Shown piece by piece: positions 1-8,059 of a stretch of 64,000 nt of DNA. The stretch covers positions 124,964 to 188,963 of the forward strand of contig PHEY01000001.1 in NCBI GenBank assembly GCA_002841335.1, in the 5' to 3' direction. The translations under genes were made by a program, and so were the position numbers. Every line of letters starts with the position of its first letter. The first letter of the stretch is position 1. The notes below the pieces were generated by a model, which made no database searches, was not told the origin of the DNA, and worked only from the letters and a program-made list of their open reading frames with translations. Source of the stretch: Actinobacteria bacterium HGW-Actinobacteria-2 (GTDB lineage: Bacteria > Actinomycetota > Actinomycetes > Propionibacteriales > Propionibacteriaceae).

Positions 1-1
1 G

Positions 2-1159
2 AAGTACGTCGGTCCGATCGACGGCCATGACCTGGTTTCGATGGAGGTGGCGTTGCAGCAGGCCAAAGGCTTCGACGGCCCGGTGCTGGTGCACTGCATC
101 ACCCAGAAGGGTCGCGGCTACGCGGCCGCCGAGCAGAACGAGCAGGACCGCTTCCATGCGGTCGGGATCATCGACCCCGAGACCGGTGAGCCGCTGACGT
201 GCGGTGGACGCACCTGGACCGACGCCTTCGGCGAGGAGCTCGCGCGGATCGGTGCTACCAACGACAAGGTCGTAGCCATCACCGCTGCCATGCTGCATCC
301 CACCGGTCTGGACCGTTTCGGGCGGCTTTTCCCCGAGCGCACCTTCGATGTCGGGATCGCCGAGCAGCACGCCGTCACCTCGGCTGCAGGCCTGGCCTCA
401 GCTGGGCTGCATCCGGTGGTGGCGGTGTACGCGACCTTCCTCAACCGGGCCTTCGACCAGGTGTTGATGGACGTCGGTCTGCATCAACTCGGGGTCACCT
501 TCGTGCTGGATCGCGCCGGCATCACCGGACCGGACGGCGCCAGCCATCACGGCGTCTGGGACACCTCGTTCCTGGGTCTGGTGCCCGGACTGCAGCTCAC
601 CGCACCGCGCGATGAAGCGCGACTGGGCGAGGCGCTCCGGCTGGCGATGGCGGTGAACGACGCACCGACGGTGATCCGCTACTCCAAGGAGACGCTGCCG
701 GAGCCGATCGCCGCCCGGCGTCGGCACGGTGACGTGGATGTGCTGATGGAGTCCGACAAGCCGCGGGTACTGGTCATCGGCTACGGGCAGCTGTGTGGCA
801 TGGCCGTCGAGGTCGGTGCCCGGATCGAGCTGCAGGGCATCGGAGTCACCGTGGTCGACCCGGTCTGGGCCTTGCCCGTGTCGTCCGACCTGCTGGATCT
901 GGTAGCCGCGCACGAGTTGGTGCTCACCATCGAAGACGGCGGCATCGTCGGCGGCTTGGGGGCGCGAGTCTCCCAGGAGGCTCGTCAGGCCGGCATCGGG
1001 ACACCATTGCGCGAGTTCGGGGTCGCCTCCGGCTTCATCGCCCATGCCTCGCGGTCGGAAGTCATGACCGACCAGGGACTGAGTGCGCAGCAGTTGGCTA
1101 TGTATGCGATCGAGAAGATCGCCGCCACGGCTGAGGCCTCCGACCTCACCAACTCTTAG
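2..1159 (+). CDS. dxs: 1-deoxy-D-xylulose-5-phosphate synthase, C-terminal part (5' end outside window)
   Basis: The reading frame is open from base 2, so this is the last ~385 residues of a protein usually ~630 long. Dxs condenses pyruvate with glyceraldehyde 3-phosphate using thiamine diphosphate, the first step of the MEP isoprenoid pathway. Visible landmarks are KYVGPIDGHD at the left edge, the pyrimidine-binding domain with the catalytic-glutamate motif GIAEQHAV, the stretches YATFLNRAFDQV and DRAGITGPDGASHHGVWD, and then the transketolase C-terminal domain. It converges with rnd and overlaps it by 14 bp. The adjacency of dxs, rnd and DUF3000 is common in actinobacteria. Confidence 0.97.
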   Translation, partial: KYVGPIDGHDLVSMEVALQQAKGFDGPVLVHCITQKGRGYAAAEQNEQDRFHAVGIIDPETGEPLTCGGRTWTDAFGEELARIGATNDKVVAITAAMLHPTGLDRFGRLFPERTFDVGIAEQHAVTSAAGLASAGLHPVVAVYATFLNRAFDQVLMDVGLHQLGVTFVLDRAGITGPDGASHHGVWDTSFLGLVPGLQLTAPRDEARLGEALRLAMAVNDAPTVIRYSKETLPEPIAARRRHGDVDVLMESDKPRVLVIGYGQLCGMAVEVGARIELQGIGVTVVDPVWALPVSSDLLDLVAAHELVLTIEDGGIVGGLGARVSQEARQAGIGTPLREFGVASGFIAHASRSEVMTDQGLSAQQLAMYAIEKIAATAEASDLTNS

Positions 1160-2405
1160 CGATCACCGGCACCACCAAAGCACGTTGCCAGGGCCGGGTA
1201 CCGAGTTCGACCAGGTGCGCCTCGATGGCCTCTTCAGTGGTCTGATCGGGTGAATCCCACAGCAGTCGCCGCAGATGATCGGGGGAGAGCAGGTTTTCCA
1301 GCGGGACGTTGACCTCCTCGGCCAACTCGGCCAAGGCCGGACGAACCCGGTAGAACCGCTCGAAGGAGCTGGGCCAGCGGCGCTCCCACGAACGAGGCTG
1401 CGGCGGCCCGTCGACCGGCAAATGGCGCAGCGGAAGTTCGGCGTGAGTCAGCGAGGCGGCGCGGTCGGTGGCGGCCAGCCAATCCTGCTCGTAGCGGACG
1501 GCCAGTCGGTTGTTGAACGAGCGGACGCTGCGCAGGTCGTTGCGCGTGAGGCGCTTGGTCTTGCCGGTCTCGACCAGTTCGGCGAGTTCGGTGATCGCCC
1601 GGTCGGGCACCACCCGTCCTGGAGCCCGGTCGAGGCGCTCGGCGATCTGCTCACGAGCGATCCACAACTCGCGCACCACGGCCAACGCGGCGGGGGAGTG
1701 AATGGCATGCAGCCCCGATGTGCGTCGCCACGGATCGCGCCGAACCGGTGCCGGATCGGCGGCGTGCGCAACCAGATGAGCGAACTCCTGGTGGGCCCAT
1801 TCCAACTTGTCGGCCTTCTGAAGCTCATCGATCAGCCACAGTCGCAGATCAACCAGGCGCTCCACGTCCAAGGCGGCGTAGGCCAGCCAATCGTCTGGGA
1901 TCGGTCGCTTCGACCAGTCGGCGGCGGAGTGTTCCTTGCGCAGGGTCAGTCCGAGCGCGGTCTCCATCAGGGCGCTCAGGTTCACTCGCGGCAGGTTGAG
2001 CAGGCGGGCGGCGAGTTCGCTGTCGAAGAGGTGGGTGGGTAGCAGGCCGAGTTCGGCAAGGCAGGGTAGGTCCTGGCTGGCGGCGTGCAGAATCCAATCG
2101 TCATCGGCCAGTTCCGCGGCCATCGCGGAGAAGTCCGCACGGGGGGCGCCGCCCTCGAAGGCCACCGGGTCGATCAGGTGCGTACCGGAGCCCTCACGCC
2201 GCAGCTGAATGAGGTAGGCCTTGGCGGTATAGCGGTAGCCCTGTGCGCGTTCGGTGTCGATGGCGATGGGTCCCTGACCCTCGCGCAGCGCGCGGCGTGT
2301 CTCAGCGAGAGCTTCGGGGGTGTCGACGACAGGGGGGATTCCGTCGGCGGGAGCCTCCAGGATGGGGTACTCCTCGATGGGGGTCTCTTCACTCACCGCT
2401 GCCAC
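1146..2405 (-). CDS. rnd: Ribonuclease D-like 3'-5' exonuclease with HRDC domain
   Basis: A 419-residue DEDD-family exonuclease. The N-terminal domain carries the expected acidic motifs: AIDTERA (DxE), HAASQDLPCL (second Asp region) and YAALDVERL (DEDDy Tyr/Asp). An HRDC-type helical domain follows near residues 235-315, and a further C-terminal helical region ends the protein. Proteins of this type trim 3' ends of stable RNAs such as tRNA precursors. The start is a GTG inside the end of the upstream DUF3000 gene (13 bp overlap), so the two are probably translationally coupled. The 3' end overlaps convergent dxs. Confidence 0.92.
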   Translation of the reverse strand: MAAVSEETPIEEYPILEAPADGIPPVVDTPEALAETRRALREGQGPIAIDTERAQGYRYTAKAYLIQLRREGSGTHLIDPVAFEGGAPRADFSAMAAELADDDWILHAASQDLPCLAELGLLPTHLFDSELAARLLNLPRVNLSALMETALGLTLRKEHSAADWSKRPIPDDWLAYAALDVERLVDLRLWLIDELQKADKLEWAHQEFAHLVAHAADPAPVRRDPWRRTSGLHAIHSPAALAVVRELWIAREQIAERLDRAPGRVVPDRAITELAELVETGKTKRLTRNDLRSVRSFNNRLAVRYEQDWLAATDRAASLTHAELPLRHLPVDGPPQPRSWERRWPSSFERFYRVRPALAELAEEVNVPLENLLSPDHLRRLLWDSPDQTTEEAIEAHLVELGTRPWQRALVVPVIAKSW

Positions 2406-2989
2406 GATCCTGGACGATGGGGGGCGATCGCAACCACGCCTTCAGGTAGCGGCGGCAGCCCGGCGGACATGCACAACAACTCCGACCAGGCCCGCAGATG
2501 GGCCAACACGTCCTCGGGTTCGGTGATCACCGGCGTCCAGGAAGCCCGCACTTCGACCTCGGCACGTGCGGGGTCGTCGGCGATGCCGCCGAACGACTTG
2601 CTGGACACCGCGGTCACCGTGCCGCTGGGCGCTCGGAACTCAGCCTGATTGCGCTCCAGCGCCTCCAGAAGCCACGACCAGCCGACCTCGGTGAGTAGCG
2701 GATCGGAGACCATCTCGGGTTCGACCTCGGCGCGGGAGAAACTCACACAGCGGAAGTCTCCGTCCCAGGACGGGCTGCCGGCGGGGTCATGGAGCAGGAC
2801 CAGCCTGGCGGTGCCGAGTTCTTCTCCTGCGCTGGAGATCTCGGCGGTGATCGCGACCGAGTGCGGGGCGATCTTCTGCGGGGCGGGGATCTGTTCGACC
2901 TTGAGTTCGGGTCGCCACGTCATGGTCAGCAACAACTGGGCCGCAGCGTCGAACAGCTGCGGCGCTCCGTGCTCACGGCGTGCGTCCAC
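2393..2989 (-). CDS. DUF3000 family protein
   Basis: A 198-residue protein matching the actinobacterial DUF3000 family in length and in its position immediately upstream of the RNase D gene. It has no recognisable catalytic motif, signal peptide or membrane segment, and its biochemical role is not known. The GTG start is supported by a TACGCT -10 hexamer ending exactly 6 nt upstream, which implies a leaderless mRNA. It is first in a two-gene operon with rnd. Confidence 0.85.
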   Translation of the reverse strand: MDARREHGAPQLFDAAAQLLLTMTWRPELKVEQIPAPQKIAPHSVAITAEISSAGEELGTARLVLLHDPAGSPSWDGDFRCVSFSRAEVEPEMVSDPLLTEVGWSWLLEALERNQAEFRAPSGTVTAVSSKSFGGIADDPARAEVEVRASWTPVITEPEDVLAHLRAWSELLCMSAGLPPLPEGVVAIAPHRPGSWQR

Positions 2990-2995
2990 GCGTTG

Positions 2996-3001
2996 AGCGT
3001 A
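2996..3001 (-). promoter_or_regulatory. Leaderless-type -10 box of the DUF3000-rnd operon
   Basis: TACGCT (minus strand) followed by 6 nt and then the GTG start at 2989. The spacing places transcription start at or next to the start codon. No Shine-Dalgarno sequence is present. Confidence 0.6.
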
Positions 3002-3039
3002 GCCCTGCGCTGTGACGCTGCCGCTACGCCGCGCCGATC

Positions 3040-3444
3040 CTAGTCAGCGACGAAACGCAGGCTGACGGAGTTGATGCACCAGCGTTGGTCGGTCGGTGTG
3101 TCGTAGCCCTCGCCGGTGAACACGTGCCCCAAATGGGAGTCGCATTGGGCACAGCGCACCTCGGTGCGCGGCGCGCCGGGCAGGGAGCGGTCCTCCAGCA
3201 GCCGGACGTGATCGCCCGCGGCCGCGGTGAAGAACGACGGCCAGCCGCAGTGGGAGGCGAACTTGTGCTCACTGCGGAAAAGCTCGGCGCCGCAGGCGCG
3301 GCATTGGTAGGCCCCGGCGGTGGTGGTGTCGGTGTACTCGCCGGTGAAGGGGGCTTCGGTGCCGGCCTCGCGCAGGACGTGGTACTCCAACGGGCTCAGC
3401 TGCGCACGCCACTCTTGCGGCGTCTTGATGACTTTGAGTTCCAT
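3040..3444 (-). CDS. msrB: Peptide-methionine (R)-S-oxide reductase MsrB
   Basis: A 134-residue enzyme that reduces methionine-R-sulfoxide in oxidised proteins. Two zinc-binding CxxC pairs are visible (CRACG and CAQCDSHLGH), as are GWPSFF and the catalytic cysteine in RWCINSVSLRF near the C-terminus. The ATG at 3444 is chosen because GGAGG lies 5 nt upstream; the frame stays open far upstream but only as antisense of the neighbouring gene. It is a single-gene unit, divergent from the polymerase-domain gene at 3508. Confidence 0.95.
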   Translation of the reverse strand: MELKVIKTPQEWRAQLSPLEYHVLREAGTEAPFTGEYTDTTTAGAYQCRACGAELFRSEHKFASHCGWPSFFTAAAGDHVRLLEDRSLPGAPRTEVRCAQCDSHLGHVFTGEGYDTPTDQRWCINSVSLRFVAD

Positions 3445-3495
3445 GTGGGCCTCCAGCGGGCGTCGGGTCATCCAGCATAGGCAGAGGGTTGCGGC

Positions 3496-3501
3496 TAGCC
3501 T
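3496..3501 (+). promoter_or_regulatory. Leaderless-type -10 box of the LigD-polymerase gene
   Basis: TAGCCT, 6 nt, then ATG at 3508. There is no ribosome binding site between them. Confidence 0.6.
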
Positions 3502-3507
3502 GCGGTC

Positions 3508-4554
3508 ATGGCCGACAAAGCAGTCGAACTGCTGATCGAGGGACGTCCGGTGCGCCTCAGCAGCCCGGACAAGCCCTACTTCGCCGAGTTGGGGCTGAGC
3601 AAACGTGCCGTCGCCGACTACTTCTGCAGCGTGGGCGAGGGCATCGTCGCCGCGCTCCGCGACCGTCCGACCACGATGGAGCGCTGGCCAGGGGGAGTGC
3701 GGGCTGAGGCCAAGCTGGCCACCCGCAGCGACGGTGAGGGTGACGCCTTCTTCCAGAAGCGGGCCCCGTCCGGCACCCCGGAGTGGGTGCAGACCGCGGA
3801 GGTGCGGTTCCCGTCTGGACGGACGGCGCAGGAGGTGGCGCCGGCCGACCTGGCGACGATCATCTGGATGGTCAATCTCGGCACGGTGCGGTTCCACCCC
3901 TGGCCGGTACGCCTGCCCGATACCGAGGCGGTCGACCAGCTTCGGATCGACTTGAATCCCCAACCCGGGGTGGACTTCGACACCGCGGTGCGGGCGGCGC
4001 TGGTGCTGCGCGAGGTGCTCACCGAGGCGGGACTGACCGGCTTCTGCAAGACCAGCGGTGGCCGGGGAGTGCACGTGTACGCGCCGATCGAGCCTGCCGA
4101 CTTCATCGCGGCCCGGCACGCGGCGATCGCGGTCGGACGGGAGCTCGCTCGGCGTCTGCCCGACCAGGTGACGGTCAACTGGTGGAAGGAGGAGCGCGGC
4201 ACCCGGGTGTTCGTCGACTTCAACCAGATGGCCCGTGACCGGCTGATGACCTCGGCGTACTCGATCCGCCCCACCCCGGCAGGACTGGTGTCCGCACCCG
4301 TGGACTGGGATGAGCTGGCCTCGATCCAGCCGTCGCAGTTCTCGGTGGTGACCATGCCGGCCCGGTTCGCCGAGCGGGGTGATCTGTGGGCCGACCTGGA
4401 CGCCACCACGCCGGGTTCGCTGACGACCGCGCTGGACTGGTACGAGCGCGATGCGGCCGCCGGTGAGGGGGAGCTGCCCTATCCGCCGGAGTACCCCAAG
4501 ATGCCCGGTGAGCCGCCGCGAGTGCAGCCGTCGCGGGCTCGCAGGGTCGAGTGA
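3508..4554 (+). CDS. LigD-type polymerase/primase domain protein (stand-alone PolDom)
   Basis: A 348-residue archaeo-eukaryotic-primase-like polymerase, homologous to the polymerase domain of LigD and to stand-alone actinobacterial enzymes that fill gaps during DNA end joining and repair. Recognisable segments are LSSPDKPYFAE, MERWPGGV, FFQKRAP, LGTVRFHPWPVR, GRGVHVYAPI and RVFVDFNQMARDR. In the family the metal site is a DxD pair plus a later Asp. Here the first is D148 and the later is D237, but the second residue of the pair is N150 (gac ttg aat), so activity may be altered. It faces a LigC-type ligase gene convergently. No ligase or nuclease domain is fused, and no ku gene is in the window. 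Confidence 0.9.
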   Translation: MADKAVELLIEGRPVRLSSPDKPYFAELGLSKRAVADYFCSVGEGIVAALRDRPTTMERWPGGVRAEAKLATRSDGEGDAFFQKRAPSGTPEWVQTAEVRFPSGRTAQEVAPADLATIIWMVNLGTVRFHPWPVRLPDTEAVDQLRIDLNPQPGVDFDTAVRAALVLREVLTEAGLTGFCKTSGGRGVHVYAPIEPADFIAARHAAIAVGRELARRLPDQVTVNWWKEERGTRVFVDFNQMARDRLMTSAYSIRPTPAGLVSAPVDWDELASIQPSQFSVVTMPARFAERGDLWADLDATTPGSLTTALDWYERDAAAGEGELPYPPEYPKMPGEPPRVQPSRARRVE

Positions 4555-4588
4555 GGTCGCGGACGGGTTGCTGAGCCCCGCCGTCGGA

Positions 4589-4662
4589 GGCTTCGACACG
4601 CGGCTGCGCCGCTGCTCGACCAGCGCCGAGGTGACCAGAGCTCGTTGATCTGGTCGAACCCC
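4589..4662 (+). repeat. Intergenic REP-like palindromic repeat
   Basis: Between the convergent polymerase and ligase genes lies a palindromic sequence. A TTCGACACGCGGC arm pairs loosely with GCTGCTCGACC around an inner GCGGC-TGC-GCCGC hairpin. It is followed by an inverted partial copy, CTGGTCGAACC. The TTCGACA...CGACCAGC pattern resembles repeats scattered between genes in many high-GC actinobacteria (recalled, not searched). Only one copy was found in this window. It may act as a bidirectional transcription end. Confidence 0.5.
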
Positions 4663-4665
4663 ACG

Positions 4666-5724
4666 TCAGGGCGTGGGCGCCCAGACCTCGGCCAAGTCGT
4701 AGCCCGGGGCCTCTTGGAGTTGGTCGAAGCGGCACGAGGCGGCCTCGCGGTCAGGACGCCAGCGGCGGAACTGAGCCGAGTGACGCAAGCGGGTGCCCTG
4801 CAGGTGCTCGTAGCCGACGGTGCACACCAGCAGCGGCCAGATGAGTTCGGTCTGCTTCAGTTCGGTGGTCCAGCGACTCACCACTCCCGGGCGGCGGGCC
4901 CCGGTACTTGCCTGCGACCAGGGGTGTTCGACCTCCGGGGGCACCAGGTGGGCGGCCAGCATCTCGGCCAACTCGGCTCGTTTGGCTTGGGTGAAAGCCG
5001 AGGCCACTCCCACGAAGTGCAGCTCGCCGTCCTCGTACAGGCCCAGCTGCAAGGACCCGACCAGTGGACGGGCCGGCGTCGAGGTGCGGTGCCACCGGAA
5101 ACCGGCGACCACCACGTCGGCCTCGCGGGCGTGCTTGATCTTGATCATGGCGCGTTTGCCGGGCTGATAGGTGCCATCCAGGGACTTGGCGACGATGCCG
5201 TCCAGGCCTGCCCCCTCGAATTGGGCGAACCAGCGCTGGGCCAGGTCCAGGTCGGTGGTCAGCGGGGTCACCTTCACACCGTCGCCGGGGGAGGGGAGTA
5301 CCGCCAGCAGGCGCTGCCGGCGCTCGCTGAACGGACGTTCCAAGAGCACCTCGTCCTCGCTGCACAGCAGGTCCCAGCACACCAGCACCGCCGGAGTGGT
5401 GTCGGCGAGCATGGCCACCCGGCTCTCGGCGGGGTGGATGCGCTGGCTGAGCAGATCGAAGTCGAGCCGATCACCGGCCACGATCACCAACTCGCCGTCG
5501 ATCACGCAGCGCTGGGGAAGCTCCCGGCGCACTGTGGCGGCGACCTCGGGGAAGTAACGGGTCAGGTCGAGTCCGTTGCGGCTGGAAAGCACGACCTCGT
5601 CACCATCGCGGAACACCAGGCAGCGAAACCCGTCCCACTTGGGCTCATAGGCCATCCCCGGCGGAATGGTGGCCGCGGAACGCGCCAGCATGGGCTCCAG
5701 CGGCGCAGAAAGTGGCAGCGACAT
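4666..5724 (-). CDS. ATP-dependent DNA ligase, LigC type
   Basis: A 352-residue nucleotidyltransferase-fold ligase. The adenylated lysine is K29 in motif I (EPKWDGFR), followed by LSSRNG (motif Ia/III region), VIDGELV, GIVAKSLDGTY (motif IV) and KIKHARE (motif V), then a C-terminal OB-fold region. It seals nicks using ATP. Length and lack of extra domains fit LigC rather than LigD. It is convergent with the polymerase-domain gene and divergent from ppk2, 48 bp away. LigC plus PolDom encoded side by side is a split version of LigD functions. Confidence 0.92.
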   Translation of the reverse strand: MSLPLSAPLEPMLARSAATIPPGMAYEPKWDGFRCLVFRDGDEVVLSSRNGLDLTRYFPEVAATVRRELPQRCVIDGELVIVAGDRLDFDLLSQRIHPAESRVAMLADTTPAVLVCWDLLCSEDEVLLERPFSERRQRLLAVLPSPGDGVKVTPLTTDLDLAQRWFAQFEGAGLDGIVAKSLDGTYQPGKRAMIKIKHAREADVVVAGFRWHRTSTPARPLVGSLQLGLYEDGELHFVGVASAFTQAKRAELAEMLAAHLVPPEVEHPWSQASTGARRPGVVSRWTTELKQTELIWPLLVCTVGYEHLQGTRLRHSAQFRRWRPDREAASCRFDQLQEAPGYDLAEVWAPTP

Positions 5725-5772
5725 CGCTCAATAGTGACCCAATCCGGCGCGCCGGGGGTCCAAACTGAGCAC

Positions 5773-6633
5773 ATGAGCGCAGCCACCAAGACACCCCTGT
5801 CGCAACTTCTCCGCGTCCCGGCCGGTCCGGTCTCGCTGAAGGATTTCGACGCCGCGGCCACGCCCGGCTACCCCGGCACCGGCAAGAAGGACGCTGAAAA
5901 GAGGACCGAAGGCCTGGCCGCAGAACTGTCGGACCTGCAGGAGCGACTGTTCGCCAACGGCAAGGCCGACCCCGAGCAGTCACCCCGCGTCCTGGTGGTG
6001 CTGCAAGGTATGGACACCTCCGGCAAGGGTGGCATCGTCCGGCACGCCATGGGATTGGTCGATCCGCAGGGGGTGGCGCTGAAGTCGTTCAAGGCGCCGA
6101 CCGAGGAAGAGCGCAAGCATCACTACCTGTGGCGAATCCGTCAGGCGCTTCCCGGGCCCGGGCTGATCGGCGTGTTCGACCGCTCGCACTACGAGGACGT
6201 GCTGGTGGTGCGGGTCGAGCAGCTGGTTCCGGAGGCCGAGTGGAGCAAGCGCTACGCCGAGATCAACGAGTTCGAGGCCGAACTGGTCGCCAGCGGGACG
6301 AGGTTGATCAAGTGCATGCTGAATGTCTCCTTCGAGGAGCAGAAGGCACGCCTGGCCGCGCGCCTGGCCGACGAGTCGAAGTATTGGAAGTACAACCCCG
6401 GCGATGTGGACGCGCGCAGCAAGTGGCCGGCCTACATGGAGGCCTATGACGCCGTGCTGCAGGAGTGCAACACCGCAGTGGCGCCCTGGCATGTGATTCC
6501 GGCCGACCGGAAGTGGTACCGGAACTGGGCGGTGGCCGAACTTCTGCGCGAAAACCTCGCGGGTCTGGCCCTACCGTGGCCGAAGCCGGACTACGACGTG
6601 ACGGTCGAACGTCAGCGGGTGGACGCCAGCTGA
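5773..6633 (+). CDS. ppk2: Polyphosphate kinase 2 family protein
   Basis: A 286-residue PPK2 enzyme, a P-loop kinase that moves phosphate between polyphosphate and nucleotides. Walker A is GMDTSGKGG (residues 79-87), Walker B is VFDRSHYED, and the lid region KYWKYNPGDVDARSKW is intact. A single PPK2 domain of ~290 residues is typical of class I or III; which nucleotide it uses cannot be read from the sequence. The ATG at 5773 starts the recognisable protein; the frame is open further upstream only because it runs antisense through the ligase gene. It converges with the CbiX-like gene. Confidence 0.94.
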   Translation: MSAATKTPLSQLLRVPAGPVSLKDFDAAATPGYPGTGKKDAEKRTEGLAAELSDLQERLFANGKADPEQSPRVLVVLQGMDTSGKGGIVRHAMGLVDPQGVALKSFKAPTEEERKHHYLWRIRQALPGPGLIGVFDRSHYEDVLVVRVEQLVPEAEWSKRYAEINEFEAELVASGTRLIKCMLNVSFEEQKARLAARLADESKYWKYNPGDVDARSKWPAYMEAYDAVLQECNTAVAPWHVIPADRKWYRNWAVAELLRENLAGLALPWPKPDYDVTVERQRVDAS

Positions 6634-6650
6634 GGGGACTCTCGCCTCAG
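6630..6650. terminator. Possible bidirectional hairpin between ppk2 and the CbiX-like gene
   Basis: CTGAGG and CCTCAG are separated by 9 nt and overlap the ppk2 stop codon, with the convergent stop just beyond. There is no T-run, so this is only a weak terminator candidate. Confidence 0.3.
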
Positions 6651-7456
6651 GCGCTGACCACGTGCAGGTGCGGCGCCGGGGGCATCTCCTCGTCCTCGGC
6701 TTCCTCGGCAAAGCCGAAGTCGAGCAAGTCCATGGCGGCGAAGGCGTAGCGGGCCAGCACCAGGTCGTACAGCTCGCGGGCTGCGCCGATCGGGTCGCTG
6801 ACGGCCACCGCGCCGTACCGGAAAGCCAGGTCCGACTGGGTGTGGTAGTCCTCGTCGGAGGCCAGGAAGAACGAACCGACCGCGATGTGTCGGCGTCCTT
6901 GAGCGCGCAGGCTCATGATCGCCTGGGCGACCGAGGGGCCGGTGTCGTCGGCGACCGCCGTCAGGCAGGGGAGCCGGTGGTGCGTGGACCACTGGCGGGC
7001 ACGGCGGGCGAGCAGCGCGCTGCCGCGCACATCACCGGCGCAGGGAGCCGACAGCACCAGGCCGTCCAGCTCCAGGCAGCGGGCCTGGCTGAGCGCGGTA
7101 CGCAGCCGCTGGTCGAGGACGGTGAGCAGGCTCAACTCCGGGCCGAGCGGACGGGAGAGGGTCAGGCGCAACCCGGGGAAGCGGACCCGGGCCTTGTCCA
7201 TCAGTTCGGCCATCGGCAAGGAGCCGTCGACCGCGTGGGTGAGCTGCATCGGCACCAGGGCGGCCTCATGGGCTCCGCTGGCTACGACCTGGTCGAGCAC
7301 CTGGGATACCGATGGCGGATTCTGGTCGATGAAGGCCGAATGGGTCTGGATCTCTGGGCGGATCGAGCGAATGCCTTGGCGCAGTTGGTGGGCAATCTGC
7401 GCGACTGAGGGCTCGCTGCTACCACGGGTGACCATGACGAGGGCTGGTGCGGCCAT
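6647..7456 (-). CDS. CbiX-like sirohydrochlorin chelatase family protein
   Basis: A 269-residue protein with two CbiX-type halves. The first begins ALVMVTRGSSEP and contains the metal-site-like PMQLTHAVDG. The second has VLSAPCAGDVRGS and IAVGSFFLASDEDYH. Family members insert cobalt, nickel or iron into sirohydrochlorin for cobalamin, F430 or siroheme synthesis; the metal is not predictable here. The ATG at 7456 is preferred over one 48 nt upstream because GGGAGG precedes it. No other siroheme or cobalamin gene is nearby, and no cobalamin-riboswitch signature was seen upstream. Confidence 0.75.
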   Translation of the reverse strand: MAAPALVMVTRGSSEPSVAQIAHQLRQGIRSIRPEIQTHSAFIDQNPPSVSQVLDQVVASGAHEAALVPMQLTHAVDGSLPMAELMDKARVRFPGLRLTLSRPLGPELSLLTVLDQRLRTALSQARCLELDGLVLSAPCAGDVRGSALLARRARQWSTHHRLPCLTAVADDTGPSVAQAIMSLRAQGRRHIAVGSFFLASDEDYHTQSDLAFRYGAVAVSDPIGAARELYDLVLARYAFAAMDLLDFGFAEEAEDEEMPPAPHLHVVSA

Positions 7457-7643
7457 GTGCTGCCTTCCTCCCGGAACCGGAGGCGATGTTGCTTGTAAGG
7501 ACATTCTTTTTGGTTCGCGGGGTATCGCGCAATCTGGGCGTCCATAACTTGAGACGGCGTACCGCTATGTGGACGCAATCGTTTGACCTGGCGCTGTCGT
7601 CCGCGGAAATCCCGCTCAGATCCCGACTTCATCTCACTATGTG

Positions 7644-7672
7644 AAAACCGCGGCTCAGATACTGAGTCGCGG
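7644..7672 (-). terminator. Rho-independent terminator of the tRNA operon
   Basis: On the minus strand just after tRNA-Val(CAC), CCGCG-A-CTCAG / TAT / CTGAG-C-CGCGG is followed by TTTT. It is a 10-bp stem with one internal mismatch and a 3-nt loop. Confidence 0.8.
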
Positions 7673-7680
7673 TGCTGATT

Positions 7681-7755
7681 TGGTGGGCGATACTGGGTTC
7701 GAACCAGTGACCTCTTCGGTGTGAACGAAGCGCGCTACCACTGCGCCAATCGCCC
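7681..7755 (-). tRNA. tRNA-Val (anticodon CAC), 3' CCA encoded
   Basis: A cloverleaf can be folded by hand. Acceptor stem GGGCGAT/ATCGCCC, D arm GCGC-AGTGGTA-GCGC, anticodon arm CTTCG-TTCACAC-CGAAG with anticodon CAC reading GUG, T arm ACTGG-TTCGAAC-CCAGT, discriminator A, then encoded CCA. It is last in the operon. It closely resembles the neighbouring Val-GAC gene, which suggests an old duplication. Confidence 0.96.
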
Positions 7756-7802
7756 CTTGCGGGGATCAACCAACGTGGCGACCAGGCCACTGAGGATGAT
7801 CG

Positions 7803-7874
7803 TGGGCGACACTGGGATCGAACCAGTGACCTCTTCCGTGTCAGGGAAGCGCGCTACCGCTGCGCCAGCCGCCC
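7803..7874 (-). tRNA. tRNA-Val (anticodon GAC)
   Basis: Acceptor GGGCGGC/GTCGCCC (one G-U pair), anticodon arm CTTCC-CTGACAC-GGAAG with anticodon GAC, T arm ACTGG-TTCGATC-CCAGT, discriminator A. CCA is not encoded. Confidence 0.96.
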
Positions 7875-7945
7875 GTGGTCGATGCAGGAATCCTGCGGTG
7901 ACCCGGTTTTTCTCGAGTGCGGGTGAGTGGTCACTCGTTCTCGAG

Positions 7946-8016
7946 AGGTGGAGACGGGATTTGAACCCGTGTACACGGATTTGCAGTCCGTTGCCTCGCC
8001 TCTCGGCCACTCCACC
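7946..8016 (-). tRNA. tRNA-Cys (anticodon GCA)
   Basis: Acceptor GGTGGAG/CTCCACC, anticodon arm ACGGA-CTGCAAA-TCCGT with anticodon GCA, T arm ACGGG-TTCAAAT-CCCGT, discriminator U as expected for tRNA-Cys. CCA is not encoded. Confidence 0.96.
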
Positions 8017-8059
8017 GGCCAGAGCCGGTCTCGTGGTCAAGCCTGTGAGACCTTCTCCG

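Noticed and set aside
3445-4599. Long upstream extension of the msrB frame
   Set aside because: Antisense to the LigD-polymerase gene; MsrB homology and a GGAGG site fix the start at 3444.
4645-5772. 376-codon upstream extension of the ppk2 frame
   Set aside because: It runs antisense through the ligase gene; recognisable PPK2 sequence begins at 5773.
7457-7643. Possible cobalamin riboswitch before the CbiX-like gene
   Set aside because: No B12-box-like sequence or supporting stems were found.
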